From Thiobacillus sp. 65-1402 (GTDB lineage: Bacteria; Pseudomonadota; Gammaproteobacteria; Burkholderiales; Thiobacillaceae), in contig NZ_MKUG01000072.1 of the NCBI RefSeq assembly GCF_001897685.1, positions 1 through 55,113 on the forward strand: DNA of 55,113 nucleotides, given 5' to 3'. Shown here in pieces: positions 34,736 to 45,274 of the stretch (positions are counted from its first letter, which is position 1; every line of letters starts with the position of its first letter). Under the pieces are notes generated by a model, which was not told the DNA's origin, did no database searches, and was given only the letters and a program-made list of their open reading frames with translations. The position numbers and the translations under genes are program-made.

Positions 34736-37700
34736 CTAAAGCGTCACATAAAAAACTCTTGTCTCAGTCCTATCGTTCATCAGGTAGTCAATTCCTCCAG
34801 TAAGGAAGAACCGGTGGGTCGTTTCGCAGCCGTCTGGCGAGACAGTTGTGATGTCGACCTCTCGGTCATGAAAGGTGCGCCCACCACCTTTCATGGGAGC
34901 CACTGTGACATCACGCTTTTCAATGCCAATAGAGGTGATTAAGTCATCCACATGACGTTCGATGTCGAGGCGGAACTCTAAGTCCCCATCTCTATCGAGC
35001 CCCTCCTTACAGTGGAGCTCCACGTGTTCGATCGTGTCAGCCAAACCCTTGATCTCATTTAGGAACTGCTTGAGGTTTTTGCGGTTGCGCTCCAATCCAC
35101 AATAGGGGTCGCGCACCATTAGTTCTTTGATATAGGCACCGGCCACGGGCGCAAATATGACCTTGAGATCACGTCTTGTGCCTGCGTGCAGATCCCACAT
35201 ATTCATGCGTTCTCCATCGCGAAGTGCATCGTTTGCATAAGGAATGGCTGTGTCGATCAACTTATGAATGACCTGTTCGAGTTCGTCATCCACAACGCCT
35301 GTTTCAGCTGGCGACGCGATCAGACTCTCTAGTAAAGGCTGTACCGCAAAATGCTGTCGAATAACAGGCATCCCGACTGCTGTTCCCGCAAAGACTCTGG
35401 GGAGTTGTTCCCAATCCGGGCCATCTGCATTCGCGATCTGGTAGAGGCGCAAGCGGCCTTCCAGCGCATAGGGATACAGGTGTCGATAAATGGCCAGGGG
35501 GATTTGTGACTTGGGCTTCTCATCAAGCTTGTTGGCTAGATACACATGTACCGTCTTACCCGCCTGCAGCCATTTGAGCAGCAGGTTGAGACTATCGTCG
35601 GAGTAGCCACTAGTCTCCACCAAGCTGCGGGCGACTAGGTAGACCTGCTCGTAATTAGCCAATCTTTCGTTCAATCCAGCGTGACTTGGGGTGGCCCAAC
35701 GGACATAGCTTCCAGGCCCAGTTTGAGCAGCACTCGGGTCAAGCAATGCATCCAACCACTCTAGTGCGGCCAGTCGCTCAAAACCGTCCCAGTAACGTTG
35801 ATTGCCATAATCGCACAAGCATGAGCGACAACCAGAGTCGCAATGGGCGGGGCAATCAAGACGCTCTCGCGCCTTGCGCAGGAGGATGTCAAAGGAAAAC
35901 CCAGCTTCGCCAATTCTTGCGCAGTATCCAGCACCACCCGGGACAGCATCGTAAAGAACAATCTCCAGCGTGTTTCCGATGGAGCCATAGAGTCTATAGG
36001 TAGCTCGGACCTCGCTTGGTTGAAGTTGGAGAAGGTCGATTACCGCCAATCGAAGCGCTTCCGACACTGTTCGTGCCATCCTTTCATGGAAACGGCGCGG
36101 CGTACCTTCACCCTCTTTAGGGCTGGGCAAAGGTTGAAGAAAACGGAACAAGCGCACATCGGTATCGAAACGATGGACGAAATCCAGACCAAAGCGAGAT
36201 ATTTGCTCATTTCTACACCGCAACCCTGTCATGGGATCGTCATGTACTAGCTGCATAACATTGCCGGCAGGTTCCCCCTTCTTGCCTTTTGCAGGCTTGC
36301 TTGGGCCAGCTGGATTGATAGGGCCAGCAAAGTTACACAATTTGCAGCGGAAATAGCCCTCGCTATACACACCACGATTAGCAATGAACATCGTCCCACG
36401 TAGAGCATCTGCCTCACGCTCATGTGCGTTCAGCAAGGCAGTGCGCAAGAAAGGCAGGTCCGTATCATTGAAGGCATCGTCCCGTGGCGAGGCAATGAGC
36501 CGTGCCTCATCCGCCGCTTTTACCCGGCGCCGGCTGCCACCCGTGTCGCGGCCCTTGCGCTCAGCATAGCTTGTGACGAAGCCATGCGGCTCGATGAACA
36601 TTCTTTTGCGGCGGCCGTCGATCGACCCACAATTGGAACAAGCAGGAGGCAACTCATCCTTTGCATCGGCGATATCCACATGGAAACATTCTGGGCAGGC
36701 CACATACCAACGCTCTGGCATAAAGGCCTTCGGATAGTGAGCCAGGCCGCGGCTTGTCCATATCCGGCCATTGGCCACCACCTCGGCCCCCGGCGCATAC
36801 TCACTGATGCCCTGGCTGGCATCGCGGGATAGGGCGACATCCGTAGAACCCCATCCCTGCCCCTTTTGCTGGCGTTCCTGGGTCACTTCCAGAGAGAGCG
36901 AATGAACCGGAAAACTGTAGGTGGGGATCAAGCCACGGCTGGAGAGCTGACTCACCAGGAACTGGCCCATATAGTCTTCGCGCATCCGTTGCCAATATCC
37001 TGCCTTCTTATAATCACCGGCTGTCGCGGACTCGGTCATTTTTTTCGTATATTTTCCGCAGCGTTCCTTCACAACCTCGGCGAACTCCCTGAGGTTGGAA
37101 AGAAAGCGCTGCGTTAAGCCCTCACCACTTGCCCCGATATGCCGCAGAGATTCCGGCAGGCGCATCCTCAAGGCTTCCGCCTCCTTGGTAGCATCCTTCC
37201 CGGCGTCGCTTTCTATCCATTGCATAAGTGCATCGATGAACGCGCGCAGATCATCCTGTCCGAAAACCTCACCGAACAGATGCTTTAGGGAAGGCGCATT
37301 GATGTCCTGTTCAAGGATTTTCTGGCGCAGGTAGTGCGCTAACAATACTGATTGCTGATGGCGCCAGAACAACTCCGGGTTATCTAAATGGATGAACGGA
37401 GTACCCGGCTGGGAGCCGAGATAACGGCTGAAATCACGGAATACAGACTGGTCATAATTCGTATTGCGGGCGGAGGTGACACAAAACGGCGCCGCCTGTG
37501 CACGACGGCCGGCTCGGCCTGTGCGCTGCTGGTAGTTGGCAATACCTGGCGGCACATTGAGGTTAATCACAGCCTCCAGATCACCTAAGTCCACCCCCAT
37601 TTCCATGGTCGTCGTGCAAGAAAGCACATTGATCCGCCCTTCGGAAAAGTCTTTTTCGATCGATTCACGCAGATCAGTGGACAGGGAAGCCGTGTGCTCA

Positions 37701-40666
37701 CGCGCGCGCACAGTGACGTGGTTGTCTTCCTCATAAGAGGCCAGATAATGGTTGCGTCGGCGCATCGCCGCTCGCTCATCCGGGCCTATTTCTTCCACAT
37801 CGCCATGGCAATGAAATGCCGAGCACTTCCCCTTCAGCACATGCACTTGGCGCAATCCGCAACTCTTGCATATGTAAAGTGGGCGAACATCACCGTTTGC
37901 GACCCGCATGCTTTCTGCATCCAGAGCAAAGCCTGGGTTGTGCCTGACCAGCAGCGATACCGGAGGTTTGAGCAGGGCCTCCCAAAACTGCCGCAGAAAT
38001 GCGAAGGCCTGATCACGATCAAGCCCCAACTGCTCAGTCAGATACCAAGTGCGTCGGTTATGTCTCTTTTGGTTCTGCGCAGGTAACCACTTGTACATGA
38101 CCGAGTCATCACCGCTTTGAATGTCAAAGCTGCGGTGTTGGTTGTAGTCACCCCATGTAAACGAATCCCGAAGGTCCACGCCATAAAACTTGGCCAAGGC
38201 CTTTTCCCGTCGGAAGTTTTCCAGCAAGAAGTGAATCAAAGCCTCGATACAGGCTTCATCCTTGGGTAGTTCCGCCGGCCAGAATCCAAGCACCTTCTGG
38301 CGTAAGGTACGTAGGCGACTAGCCTCATAGGTAATATACGCCACCCCCAAGGACTCCAGCGAGTTGCGCCTGCCCGCAGGGGTGCAGAATTCAGCGCCAA
38401 TAGCGCCTAATAACAGGCTCGCCACGTCCTGGCGATCAGTGCGTATATCGCCGTTAGCATCCAATAAAATGGGTTGGCGACCATCACGTTGCCATTGTTG
38501 ATAAATCTGTTCGGCCAATTGCCGAGCATCAAGAGGCTCCGCGCGTTCCTTAAGCACTTGGCGGATGGCACTGCGCAAAGCTAGATCTGCTGCTGTTCGC
38601 TCGAAATAAGGGGCAAAGAAAGCCGCATCCTGGCGGTTGTCCGAGAACGAAAGCAAGCTGCGTCCCTGTGCCGGGCGTGGATCGCTGTGGTCGATCTCGC
38701 TGCCAGGAAGCGCTTCCAGAACCCGTTGGGTAACCACGCTGCCAAGGGCCTCATTGCCAGGATGCATGCGGGTAACGATTTCCGCCTCCGCACCCGAAGC
38801 GCGGCCGCCGCAGGCAGGACACTTGCGCACATACCACGCTTTCTCTTCTTCATCCTTGTCTGTCTGAATGGCATAGAGTGCAATGGAGCCTTCTCCGGCG
38901 GCCAACTCCCCCGTAAGCGGGTTAAGCCAGTGACGCGCGTATTGGTTTGGAGCAGCCTCGTCGGCTTCATCCTCCTCGTCATCCACATGGTCAGTTGGTT
39001 TACCCAGCCAGAACACGCGACGCTCGGCTTTGGCATCAGCCAAATCCGGGCGACGATGGTGCAGTCTCCCGCCTTCCTCGAATCCCTCCATGTATGGCTG
39101 ACCACACTTGCGGCAAACCAGGAGTGGATAGAAATAACCGTGCTGACGATCGTGATGGTGGCGAGCAACCTTGATGTCCTGCCAACCTTCGCCCTCACTA
39201 TCGGGCCGGACAGCAATGCCTTCGATCCCATTTACAGCGATGTGATAGCGCCCGGGGAGCAACGGGAAGCTCTCATCATCGGAACGCGCCATCATGCCCA
39301 TGCGGATCACCGCACTAAGCGCCTGATAGCGCTCGCCATCAGTCAAGGAATCAGCCGGTGAATCGAACACGCGCTCCGATAACTCGCGGAAGTCTTTGAC
39401 CCCGGCTTGATCAAGTTCACTGGCTACCCTCCGAATTTCCCGGTTTGAAGAAAAACGTTCTTCGAGAAAAGGACCAAGCGGCAGGCTAACCGGACCCTTA
39501 AATTCTGGGCGAGACAGCTCATGCATCTCAAGGTAGTCATTCCAGGTATCTGTTGAGCGGTCCTGCTCAGGTAGGCGCGCCACCTCTTCAAGAACCTTGC
39601 CGAGGCTTATCCAGTCTGGTCCCGTGAGGGCAAATTCATCCTTTATAGGTTGCTGCAAGCGCTCATGCACGATGCGCTTACCGCGCACCACCTCATGCAC
39701 TTCCTCAGCGAACAACGCACGTGCAAACACCTTGAGCTTGTCATCTGCATCCGGCCCATCCGCCAAGCTGGCGCTGGTGCCAAAAACCTGTAGTGGGGTT
39801 TCCAGGCCCAACCGGGTTTTTAACTTGCGCAAAAGAAACGCCACTTCCGTTGCCTGCGCACCGCTGTAGGTGTGGATCTCGTCCAATACAACGGTATGCA
39901 AGGCATTGGCAGAAAAAAGCCGGGCATTACGCGGCAACAGGAGCAGGTGCTCCAGCATGGCGTAGTTGGTGATCAGCACTTTGGGCGGATCGTTCAGCAT
40001 CTCTTCTCGGGTGAGCCGCCAGTTGGCCGGGATGTGATCCGGGTCGCCCAAGGCACGCATCAACTTCTGGTTGTTGAAGAGACGGTTTTCTTCCTCGTTA
40101 CGTTTGGTGTTCGCCTTCACCTGCCCGGTATAGCGCCCGAAGGTGATGCCGTGGTCCTTCAGGTAGCGCCCGAACAGCGGGGCAATGCGGTAGTAAAGCT
40201 GGTCATTGGCCAGCGCGTTCATGGGGTAGATCAGCAGTGCCCTTACACCGGGTTTTTCGGGTTCAGGGTCGGAAAGCAAGGCGTGGGCGATTGGATAGAG
40301 AAAGGTTTCCGTTTTGCCGCTGCCTGTGCCGGTTGCCACCAGCAGGCTCTTGCCGTCCCGGACGGCGAATTCAATCGCACGTTGCTGATGCAGGTGCAAA
40401 CGGCGCGAAGCGGTGGGCAAGCCAGCCAAGGCATCGTGAAGAAAACCGCCCTGACCTTGGGTGAGTTCTGCAAGGGTATTCCCCTTCTCAAAGTCGGGTA
40501 GCGCTTCAACATAGGGTCCTTCAACCAGATGCTGATTGGAGAGTTCAGTACGAAAACGCTCGGCCAAGCGAGGGTAACGACGGCTGACCGGCAGCGTGGT
40601 GGCGATATAGCGCTCCAGAACAGTCTTCAGTTCCTCAACCAGAGCAATGGGGTTGGCTTCACTCAT
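34736..40666 (-). CDS. druE: Giant DEAD/DEAH helicase with DUF1998 region (DruE-like)
   Basis: 1976 residues. A superfamily-2 helicase core is clear: GTGSGKT (113-119), YPMNALANDQ (147-156), DEIH in VVLDEIHTYSGAQATEVAFL (near 265), TTTMEMGVDLGDLEAVIN and the last motif YQQRTGRAGRR. Long inserts contain CxxC pairs (VCRKCGQPYM, KCPACGGRA, CKSCGLRQV). Beyond 1500 comes the DUF1998-type zinc site CPAHCDSGCRSCLCDYGNQR, then about 400 more residues, perhaps PLD-like (KTVHVYLANKLDEK). Size, domain order and the upstream 1143-residue gene fit DruE of Druantia type III antiphage systems. It probably translocates on nucleic acid. It starts 13 bases after the previous stop. Confidence 0.68.
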   Translation of the reverse strand: MSEANPIALVEELKTVLERYIATTLPVSRRYPRLAERFRTELSNQHLVEGPYVEALPDFEKGNTLAELTQGQGGFLHDALAGLPTASRRLHLHQQRAIEFAVRDGKSLLVATGTGSGKTETFLYPIAHALLSDPEPEKPGVRALLIYPMNALANDQLYYRIAPLFGRYLKDHGITFGRYTGQVKANTKRNEEENRLFNNQKLMRALGDPDHIPANWRLTREEMLNDPPKVLITNYAMLEHLLLLPRNARLFSANALHTVVLDEIHTYSGAQATEVAFLLRKLKTRLGLETPLQVFGTSASLADGPDADDKLKVFARALFAEEVHEVVRGKRIVHERLQQPIKDEFALTGPDWISLGKVLEEVARLPEQDRSTDTWNDYLEMHELSRPEFKGPVSLPLGPFLEERFSSNREIRRVASELDQAGVKDFRELSERVFDSPADSLTDGERYQALSAVIRMGMMARSDDESFPLLPGRYHIAVNGIEGIAVRPDSEGEGWQDIKVARHHHDRQHGYFYPLLVCRKCGQPYMEGFEEGGRLHHRRPDLADAKAERRVFWLGKPTDHVDDEEDEADEAAPNQYARHWLNPLTGELAAGEGSIALYAIQTDKDEEEKAWYVRKCPACGGRASGAEAEIVTRMHPGNEALGSVVTQRVLEALPGSEIDHSDPRPAQGRSLLSFSDNRQDAAFFAPYFERTAADLALRSAIRQVLKERAEPLDARQLAEQIYQQWQRDGRQPILLDANGDIRTDRQDVASLLLGAIGAEFCTPAGRRNSLESLGVAYITYEASRLRTLRQKVLGFWPAELPKDEACIEALIHFLLENFRREKALAKFYGVDLRDSFTWGDYNQHRSFDIQSGDDSVMYKWLPAQNQKRHNRRTWYLTEQLGLDRDQAFAFLRQFWEALLKPPVSLLVRHNPGFALDAESMRVANGDVRPLYICKSCGLRQVHVLKGKCSAFHCHGDVEEIGPDERAAMRRRNHYLASYEEDNHVTVRAREHTASLSTDLRESIEKDFSEGRINVLSCTTTMEMGVDLGDLEAVINLNVPPGIANYQQRTGRAGRRAQAAPFCVTSARNTNYDQSVFRDFSRYLGSQPGTPFIHLDNPELFWRHQQSVLLAHYLRQKILEQDINAPSLKHLFGEVFGQDDLRAFIDALMQWIESDAGKDATKEAEALRMRLPESLRHIGASGEGLTQRFLSNLREFAEVVKERCGKYTKKMTESATAGDYKKAGYWQRMREDYMGQFLVSQLSSRGLIPTYSFPVHSLSLEVTQERQQKGQGWGSTDVALSRDASQGISEYAPGAEVVANGRIWTSRGLAHYPKAFMPERWYVACPECFHVDIADAKDELPPACSNCGSIDGRRKRMFIEPHGFVTSYAERKGRDTGGSRRRVKAADEARLIASPRDDAFNDTDLPFLRTALLNAHEREADALRGTMFIANRGVYSEGYFRCKLCNFAGPINPAGPSKPAKGKKGEPAGNVMQLVHDDPMTGLRCRNEQISRFGLDFVHRFDTDVRLFRFLQPLPSPKEGEGTPRRFHERMARTVSEALRLAVIDLLQLQPSEVRATYRLYGSIGNTLEIVLYDAVPGGAGYCARIGEAGFSFDILLRKARERLDCPAHCDSGCRSCLCDYGNQRYWDGFERLAALEWLDALLDPSAAQTGPGSYVRWATPSHAGLNERLANYEQVYLVARSLVETSGYSDDSLNLLLKWLQAGKTVHVYLANKLDEKPKSQIPLAIYRHLYPYALEGRLRLYQIANADGPDWEQLPRVFAGTAVGMPVIRQHFAVQPLLESLIASPAETGVVDDELEQVIHKLIDTAIPYANDALRDGERMNMWDLHAGTRRDLKVIFAPVAGAYIKELMVRDPYCGLERNRKNLKQFLNEIKGLADTIEHVELHCKEGLDRDGDLEFRLDIERHVDDLITSIGIEKRDVTVAPMKGGGRTFHDREVDITTVSPDGCETTHRFFLTGGIDYLMNDRTETRVFYVTL

Positions 40667-40679
40667 TTATCTTCGTTCC

Positions 40680-43600
40680 TTAATCCAATTCTGCTTTCAG
40701 CGCCAACTCCCACAACAGGAGATAAAACCCGAACAGCCCCTCACCCAACTGCAGCAGATACGCCATCGAGGCTTTCGTCGCTGACTCATCCCGGAACGAC
40801 GCGAGGAAGTCATCTAGGACACCAGGCTCCCGGACCTCCATCCTGCAGACGTAGGCCATCCATGCGATCAGATGCGCCATGGTCGCCAGATTCTCGAAAC
40901 GCTGCGCATCATCCGCGCTTACTCCATCATCGCTGGGATATGGCCACGGTGTCAGATGCGGCGCGCACGCGCAGAAATGCCCCGGAGTCCCCCTCACGTC
41001 GAGGGCCGGATGGCGACGGTGGAATTCCTGGCACAAACCCAAGGCTTGGCCGCGATGAATATCGTTCCCCGCCAGCGAGCGGTCGTAGGCGTCTTCCAAT
41101 GCACGCAGCGCATGCCTGTAGTGAATCGGGCCCAGATAATCGCCCGGGCCAGGCATGAATGCGTCATCACTCAGGCGGTAGTGGCTTTCGGGTGCGTCCG
41201 TGTTGATCAGGGCCGCAGTGTAGGCATCGCATCTGAAGCCCTCCGGCTTGGCGCCCCGGGCAATCGCCGGAAAATTCCTGAACCCGGCAGCCGCACTCGT
41301 ATGCAGCAAGTCTCCAAACACGAAGGGGTACTCAGCGGAGACACTTGCCACGGCCCGCATCGCGCGGATCAGGGGATGGGGATTTTCGTTTACGACCCTG
41401 TAGGCATCGGCGGGCTGCGCGAAGAGCCCAGGAAGCTCAGCCGAGACCGCGACCTGGGGCAGCCAACTTGGCGAGGCATCTTCCGGTGGACGCATGGCGA
41501 CCATATCGGCCAAGGTAGGTAGCGCCTCGCCCTCACGTCCGCTCCACTTTTGAGTGAACGCTCTCCAGGCGTCCCCCAACCAGGAAATTTCTAGCCAGGC
41601 TTCCTGCGCGTAGCAACCCTGCAATGCGGCGTGAATTCGTTTCAGCAGCGCACATTTCGACTTGTCATCGAGTTCAGTGACCTGCGCCAGCCACTCTCTG
41701 GGTAGAAGCGGTTGCCCGGCCTCACCCCACAAGAGGCCTGCAGCGAATGCATCCTGCCGGCTATTCTGCACATGCCCCCAAATCCCCTTGATTTGAGCGT
41801 CGATATTGAACAACCACGCGCCAGCGGGCCAATAGTCCAGATTGAGGTACACATAGGCCACATAGCCGCCCTCGCTACCATCCACCACCATCAGGCGGGC
41901 CTGTCCAAAGCGGGTATTGATCAGTTCATCAGCGTTGGCCTGCAGGGTGAACATGTCGTCGTCATCGGATGTCAGCGACACGGCGCGCACTGCGGTGGCG
42001 TCCAAAGGCTCGGACACATGCAGACGCATCACAAACTGCCCGCCTCGATACTGTGCAGAAAATCCGCTCGCCTCATGAGGCTGGGTCAACCTGAGCAGAT
42101 CCAATGATGTTCCGGTCAACTCGTTTTCGTAGATCAGAATGCTTGATTGCGGTGTCAGGCGACTTGCAAGAAACGAAGCGGGGAGCAGTTTGGCTGGTTG
42201 GCGCGAGAAATCCACGCGCTGCGACCAATCGCCCAAGCGCAGATAGCCTGGGTCGCTGGCAATCACCACGATTTGCTTGTCCGATATGAGAGAAACCGTT
42301 TCGGTGCTTCCCAATGCGCGCCTGGAACGGCTACTTATGCCGCCCTCCGCAATGCTCTCCACTTCCACGAATACCCCGGGCACATTCCAGGTAAGGCTTT
42401 GCAGGCGGGCCTGGCTCAGCCCGAACACCAAGCGGACGCCTCGTGCGGACGCATCCTTCACAGCCAGGTCATCTCCCTTGCGCTCAAGGTTTTCGCCAAC
42501 TTCGAGCTTGAGGTTCTCTGGCCATTCCGAACAGCGGAAGCGCAGGCCGCGATTGATCTCTTGCAGGCCCAGCCAGAACAGACTGGCGGCACGCATCAGA
42601 ATCCGCGCTTCCCCGGTTCGCCGTAGTTCAGAGACCACTCGCATCAATCCAGGCTTCCAACCTGAAAGCGCTGCCAGATCGGATACGCTGACCGTGCATC
42701 GACCCTCCTCACCCAAATCAAGCGGCACGACCTGCGATTGGCCACTTTCACCGGGATTGAGCGTCAACTCATACTCGCCGTGCCCGATCCAATCGGCCGG
42801 CAACTGCACCTCCATGCCGACTGTTCCGAACAGAAACTCCACGCCTTCCTTGCTGGCCTGGACGTCGCCCTTCCAGGTAATTAGAGGCGTCGCCTCAGCC
42901 TGTATCTCCAGGCAAGCAGGGCCATTGCGGATTGCACCGACTTCCCCGGGGCCAAGCTGGAGCCGGAACAAGAACAGTCGCGGGTCTTCTGAGAGTTCCT
43001 CCACCTCATGATCTGCCGGCGCAAACCTGGACAGGACGCTGTACGCGCCGGGCGGGAGGATCAACGGTTCTCCTTGACCCAATTGACCGCGGGCAGCAAG
43101 TCGCCCCGTGTCCGCGAAAAGCAGCATGCGATTGCTCTTCTCGTCTTCCCACAGGCTTGCCTGCATCTTCTGCCCTGTAGACACGCAGTGCGCCTCAACC
43201 TTGCCTGGCAGAACCTTGCCCAGGGGGATGAAGCGGTCCTCTGCCTCAGTGCGATACATCCGGGTGGCGCCATCCACCTTCACCGACCATTCCTGTTCCT
43301 CGCCACCGGGGAAGAACACGCCGAGGCACCCATCCAGGAACACAACGCGGGGAAGAACGGCTCGCCTTATCGCGGTGGTGCCAGACCTGTCAAAGGCCTG
43401 CGCCATCGCCTTTTCAAGCGCATTGCCTGCTTCAACATTTTGGCCACCATTGGCATACACACGCAGAAACGTACGGGTGTAGTAGCCAAGACGATCAAGC
43501 TTCAAGGCGTCACGGGCAGTCTGACTGAAAGGCGGCCCCAAGCGCACATCAAGCGCCGCCTGCCAGGTCGCTATACCTTCCGGATCGTCGTCATCGGGCA

Positions 43601-44111
43601 AGCCCACCCTTTTGGCAAAGACCAGCATCCGCTCAGCCAGGTCATCCACAAAAGGAAGCGGCACACCAGCTTGCCTCACATACTCGTCCGCCATGAAATG
43701 CGGCCCGGATGTACGCGGAGAGGGCTCAAGCCCTAAATTGAGCAGGGAGCGGCGGAACGCCCTCCAAAGTGGTTCCCGCTCCCCATGGCCAAGCTCATCG
43801 CACATGCCCAAGGCTTTGCGGACGTGTGGATAGAGGGAGAATTTCCCGCCCTGTCCCATACCATGCATGACGTGCCAGGCCAGATAGACTGCGAACAAAG
43901 CCGGATGAGACTCGAGACGTGCGACGTAGCCGGAGGGCGTCGGATTGGCTGCGATGGCTCGGTCGATGGCATCACGCATTTCCCTTGTAAGGGCTTCACC
44001 GAGCAAGCCCAGAAAGGGAGCGTCACTTTCTCGGATCGCTTTATTTACAGCTTTCTCAGACTGGGTAAGCCAGAGCCATAGTCGAAGTGCTTCGCTATTT
44101 TGGGCGGTCAT
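40680..44111 (-). CDS. druH: Large DruH-like protein of unknown fold
   Basis: 1143 residues without a signal peptide, membrane helix, Walker motif or recognisable nuclease site. The N-terminal 250 residues are mostly helical (LWLWLTQSEKAVNKAI; FAVYLAWHVMHGMGQGGKFS); the centre is rich in beta-strand-like sequence (FFPGGEEQEWSVKVDGATRM), and the end is helical again (MAHLIAWMAYVCRMEVREPG). Its only support for being DruH is size and position directly before a DruE-like helicase, as in Druantia type III. I did not recognise a family motif in it, so the name is an inference. Confidence 0.5.
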   Translation of the reverse strand: MTAQNSEALRLWLWLTQSEKAVNKAIRESDAPFLGLLGEALTREMRDAIDRAIAANPTPSGYVARLESHPALFAVYLAWHVMHGMGQGGKFSLYPHVRKALGMCDELGHGEREPLWRAFRRSLLNLGLEPSPRTSGPHFMADEYVRQAGVPLPFVDDLAERMLVFAKRVGLPDDDDPEGIATWQAALDVRLGPPFSQTARDALKLDRLGYYTRTFLRVYANGGQNVEAGNALEKAMAQAFDRSGTTAIRRAVLPRVVFLDGCLGVFFPGGEEQEWSVKVDGATRMYRTEAEDRFIPLGKVLPGKVEAHCVSTGQKMQASLWEDEKSNRMLLFADTGRLAARGQLGQGEPLILPPGAYSVLSRFAPADHEVEELSEDPRLFLFRLQLGPGEVGAIRNGPACLEIQAEATPLITWKGDVQASKEGVEFLFGTVGMEVQLPADWIGHGEYELTLNPGESGQSQVVPLDLGEEGRCTVSVSDLAALSGWKPGLMRVVSELRRTGEARILMRAASLFWLGLQEINRGLRFRCSEWPENLKLEVGENLERKGDDLAVKDASARGVRLVFGLSQARLQSLTWNVPGVFVEVESIAEGGISSRSRRALGSTETVSLISDKQIVVIASDPGYLRLGDWSQRVDFSRQPAKLLPASFLASRLTPQSSILIYENELTGTSLDLLRLTQPHEASGFSAQYRGGQFVMRLHVSEPLDATAVRAVSLTSDDDDMFTLQANADELINTRFGQARLMVVDGSEGGYVAYVYLNLDYWPAGAWLFNIDAQIKGIWGHVQNSRQDAFAAGLLWGEAGQPLLPREWLAQVTELDDKSKCALLKRIHAALQGCYAQEAWLEISWLGDAWRAFTQKWSGREGEALPTLADMVAMRPPEDASPSWLPQVAVSAELPGLFAQPADAYRVVNENPHPLIRAMRAVASVSAEYPFVFGDLLHTSAAAGFRNFPAIARGAKPEGFRCDAYTAALINTDAPESHYRLSDDAFMPGPGDYLGPIHYRHALRALEDAYDRSLAGNDIHRGQALGLCQEFHRRHPALDVRGTPGHFCACAPHLTPWPYPSDDGVSADDAQRFENLATMAHLIAWMAYVCRMEVREPGVLDDFLASFRDESATKASMAYLLQLGEGLFGFYLLLWELALKAELD

Positions 44112-44151
44112 TCCACTGCTCTTATTTTTTTGTTGAACTTGGCCAAATGAC

Positions 44152-45252
44152 TCATATCTTGAGTTGGTGAATGGGATTCCTGAGAACCTTCTCGAATCGG
44201 ATCATGCCGTCGATCATCCGGTCTTGAAGCTCGGTCCATTCGCCCTCGGGGGTGCGCCAACCACCATCCTGGTCATAATTGATCCTGCACCCCTTCCGGC
44301 CCGGCAGTTCCTCCCATGACAAAGGCGCACCGAAAGCCTGCTCAATTGAGTCCTTCTGGCTCTTGAGCTGCTCCAATGCTTTCAGATTCCACTCATCAGG
44401 TTCCTTGTCATTGCGAATATAGATCTCTACCCGTGCACGGTTCTCAGTAAGGGTCAGGTTCAGGGAGAACCCATATCGCCCGATTCCCGCCGATAGCCAG
44501 TGATCGGTTGTGGTGCTTCGGTTGGCGAGAAGCGATGTCTTCGGCTTGGAGCGATCGATCAGCTGGGCCCAAAACCTGCGGAAGATTTCCTGTCGTGCGG
44601 TCTGAACCTTCTTCGCCTCCTGCTCCTTGCCTCGGATCTTGACCTCATAATCCGCTGCCTCGGGCAAGGGAATAATTTGAACGGTGTCGATCAGCAGTGT
44701 TTCACCCAACTTGTATGGCTTCAAACGCACACAGGTAATGTCCAGATCATGCTTGTTCAACCAGATGACCGCCGTGGTCAGCTCGGAGGAAAAATCGGCG
44801 GAGACAAGGATGATGCGAACGTCCTTCGTGAGCTCGACATCGTCAACAGAGTCCTCCTCTAGGAACTCAAGAATGTCCTTGGTTGCTCTAGCTTCGGCAT
44901 CGTCTCCACCCAGATATTTGGCATAGGTGGAAATGGCCTGGTCCAGTGTCATGCTGGACACCATGGCGGCATAGCGAATCGCTTGCAGCTCCATGTGGCC
45001 ACCATCCTCTGTTCTCTTGAGTTCAACAACAACAAGCCGCGCCTGCTTGTCCAAGCAGAGCAGATCGATACGGCGCTTGCTGTCCTCCCAATTGCCGTAC
45101 TCCTCCGCGATGACCATCAGGTCATCTCCCAGCGGAGAAATGTCAGCCTTTAGAAGTTGCTGCAGATCCCTGCGCTCAAACACGCGCTCTTCCGTGAACG
45201 AGGTGGCCTGAACAGCCTCCAACCTGCCGTTTTGTACTTTGTATAGCGGCAT
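44152..45252 (-). CDS. PD-(D/E)XK-type nuclease with DUF4268-like C-terminal half
   Basis: 366 residues from the ATG at 45252 (MPLYKV), chosen for the GAGGAG site; a GTG four codons upstream is also open. Residues around 60-90 read RRIDLLCLDKQARLVVVELK, which is the D...ExK pattern of NucS-like and other PD-(D/E)XK nucleases; the downstream Q in MELQAIRYAAM fits motif IV. The second half (FWAQLIDRSKPKTSLL through RARVEIYIRNDKEPDEWN) resembles DUF4268, seen in many restriction-linked proteins. It likely cuts DNA. Lying between the 333-residue protein and the DruH-like gene, it could be an effector of either module. Confidence 0.7.
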   Translation of the reverse strand: MPLYKVQNGRLEAVQATSFTEERVFERRDLQQLLKADISPLGDDLMVIAEEYGNWEDSKRRIDLLCLDKQARLVVVELKRTEDGGHMELQAIRYAAMVSSMTLDQAISTYAKYLGGDDAEARATKDILEFLEEDSVDDVELTKDVRIILVSADFSSELTTAVIWLNKHDLDITCVRLKPYKLGETLLIDTVQIIPLPEAADYEVKIRGKEQEAKKVQTARQEIFRRFWAQLIDRSKPKTSLLANRSTTTDHWLSAGIGRYGFSLNLTLTENRARVEIYIRNDKEPDEWNLKALEQLKSQKDSIEQAFGAPLSWEELPGRKGCRINYDQDGGWRTPEGEWTELQDRMIDGMIRFEKVLRNPIHQLKI

Positions 45253-45274
45253 TTTTCTCCTCACTAGCCTCTGG

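Noticed and set aside
38687-39361. A 224-residue plus-strand frame with a hydrophobic stretch inside the giant helicase gene
   Set aside because: It lies opposite the conserved helicase, lacks a ribosome binding site, and its hydrophobic part is explained by antisense codons.
34736-44111. The helicase pair as DISARM (DrmA/DrmB)
   Set aside because: DISARM would bring a DUF1998 DrmB of about 600 residues, a PLD nuclease DrmC and its own methylase. The neighbours are type I hsd genes and a 1143-residue protein, which fits Druantia III better.
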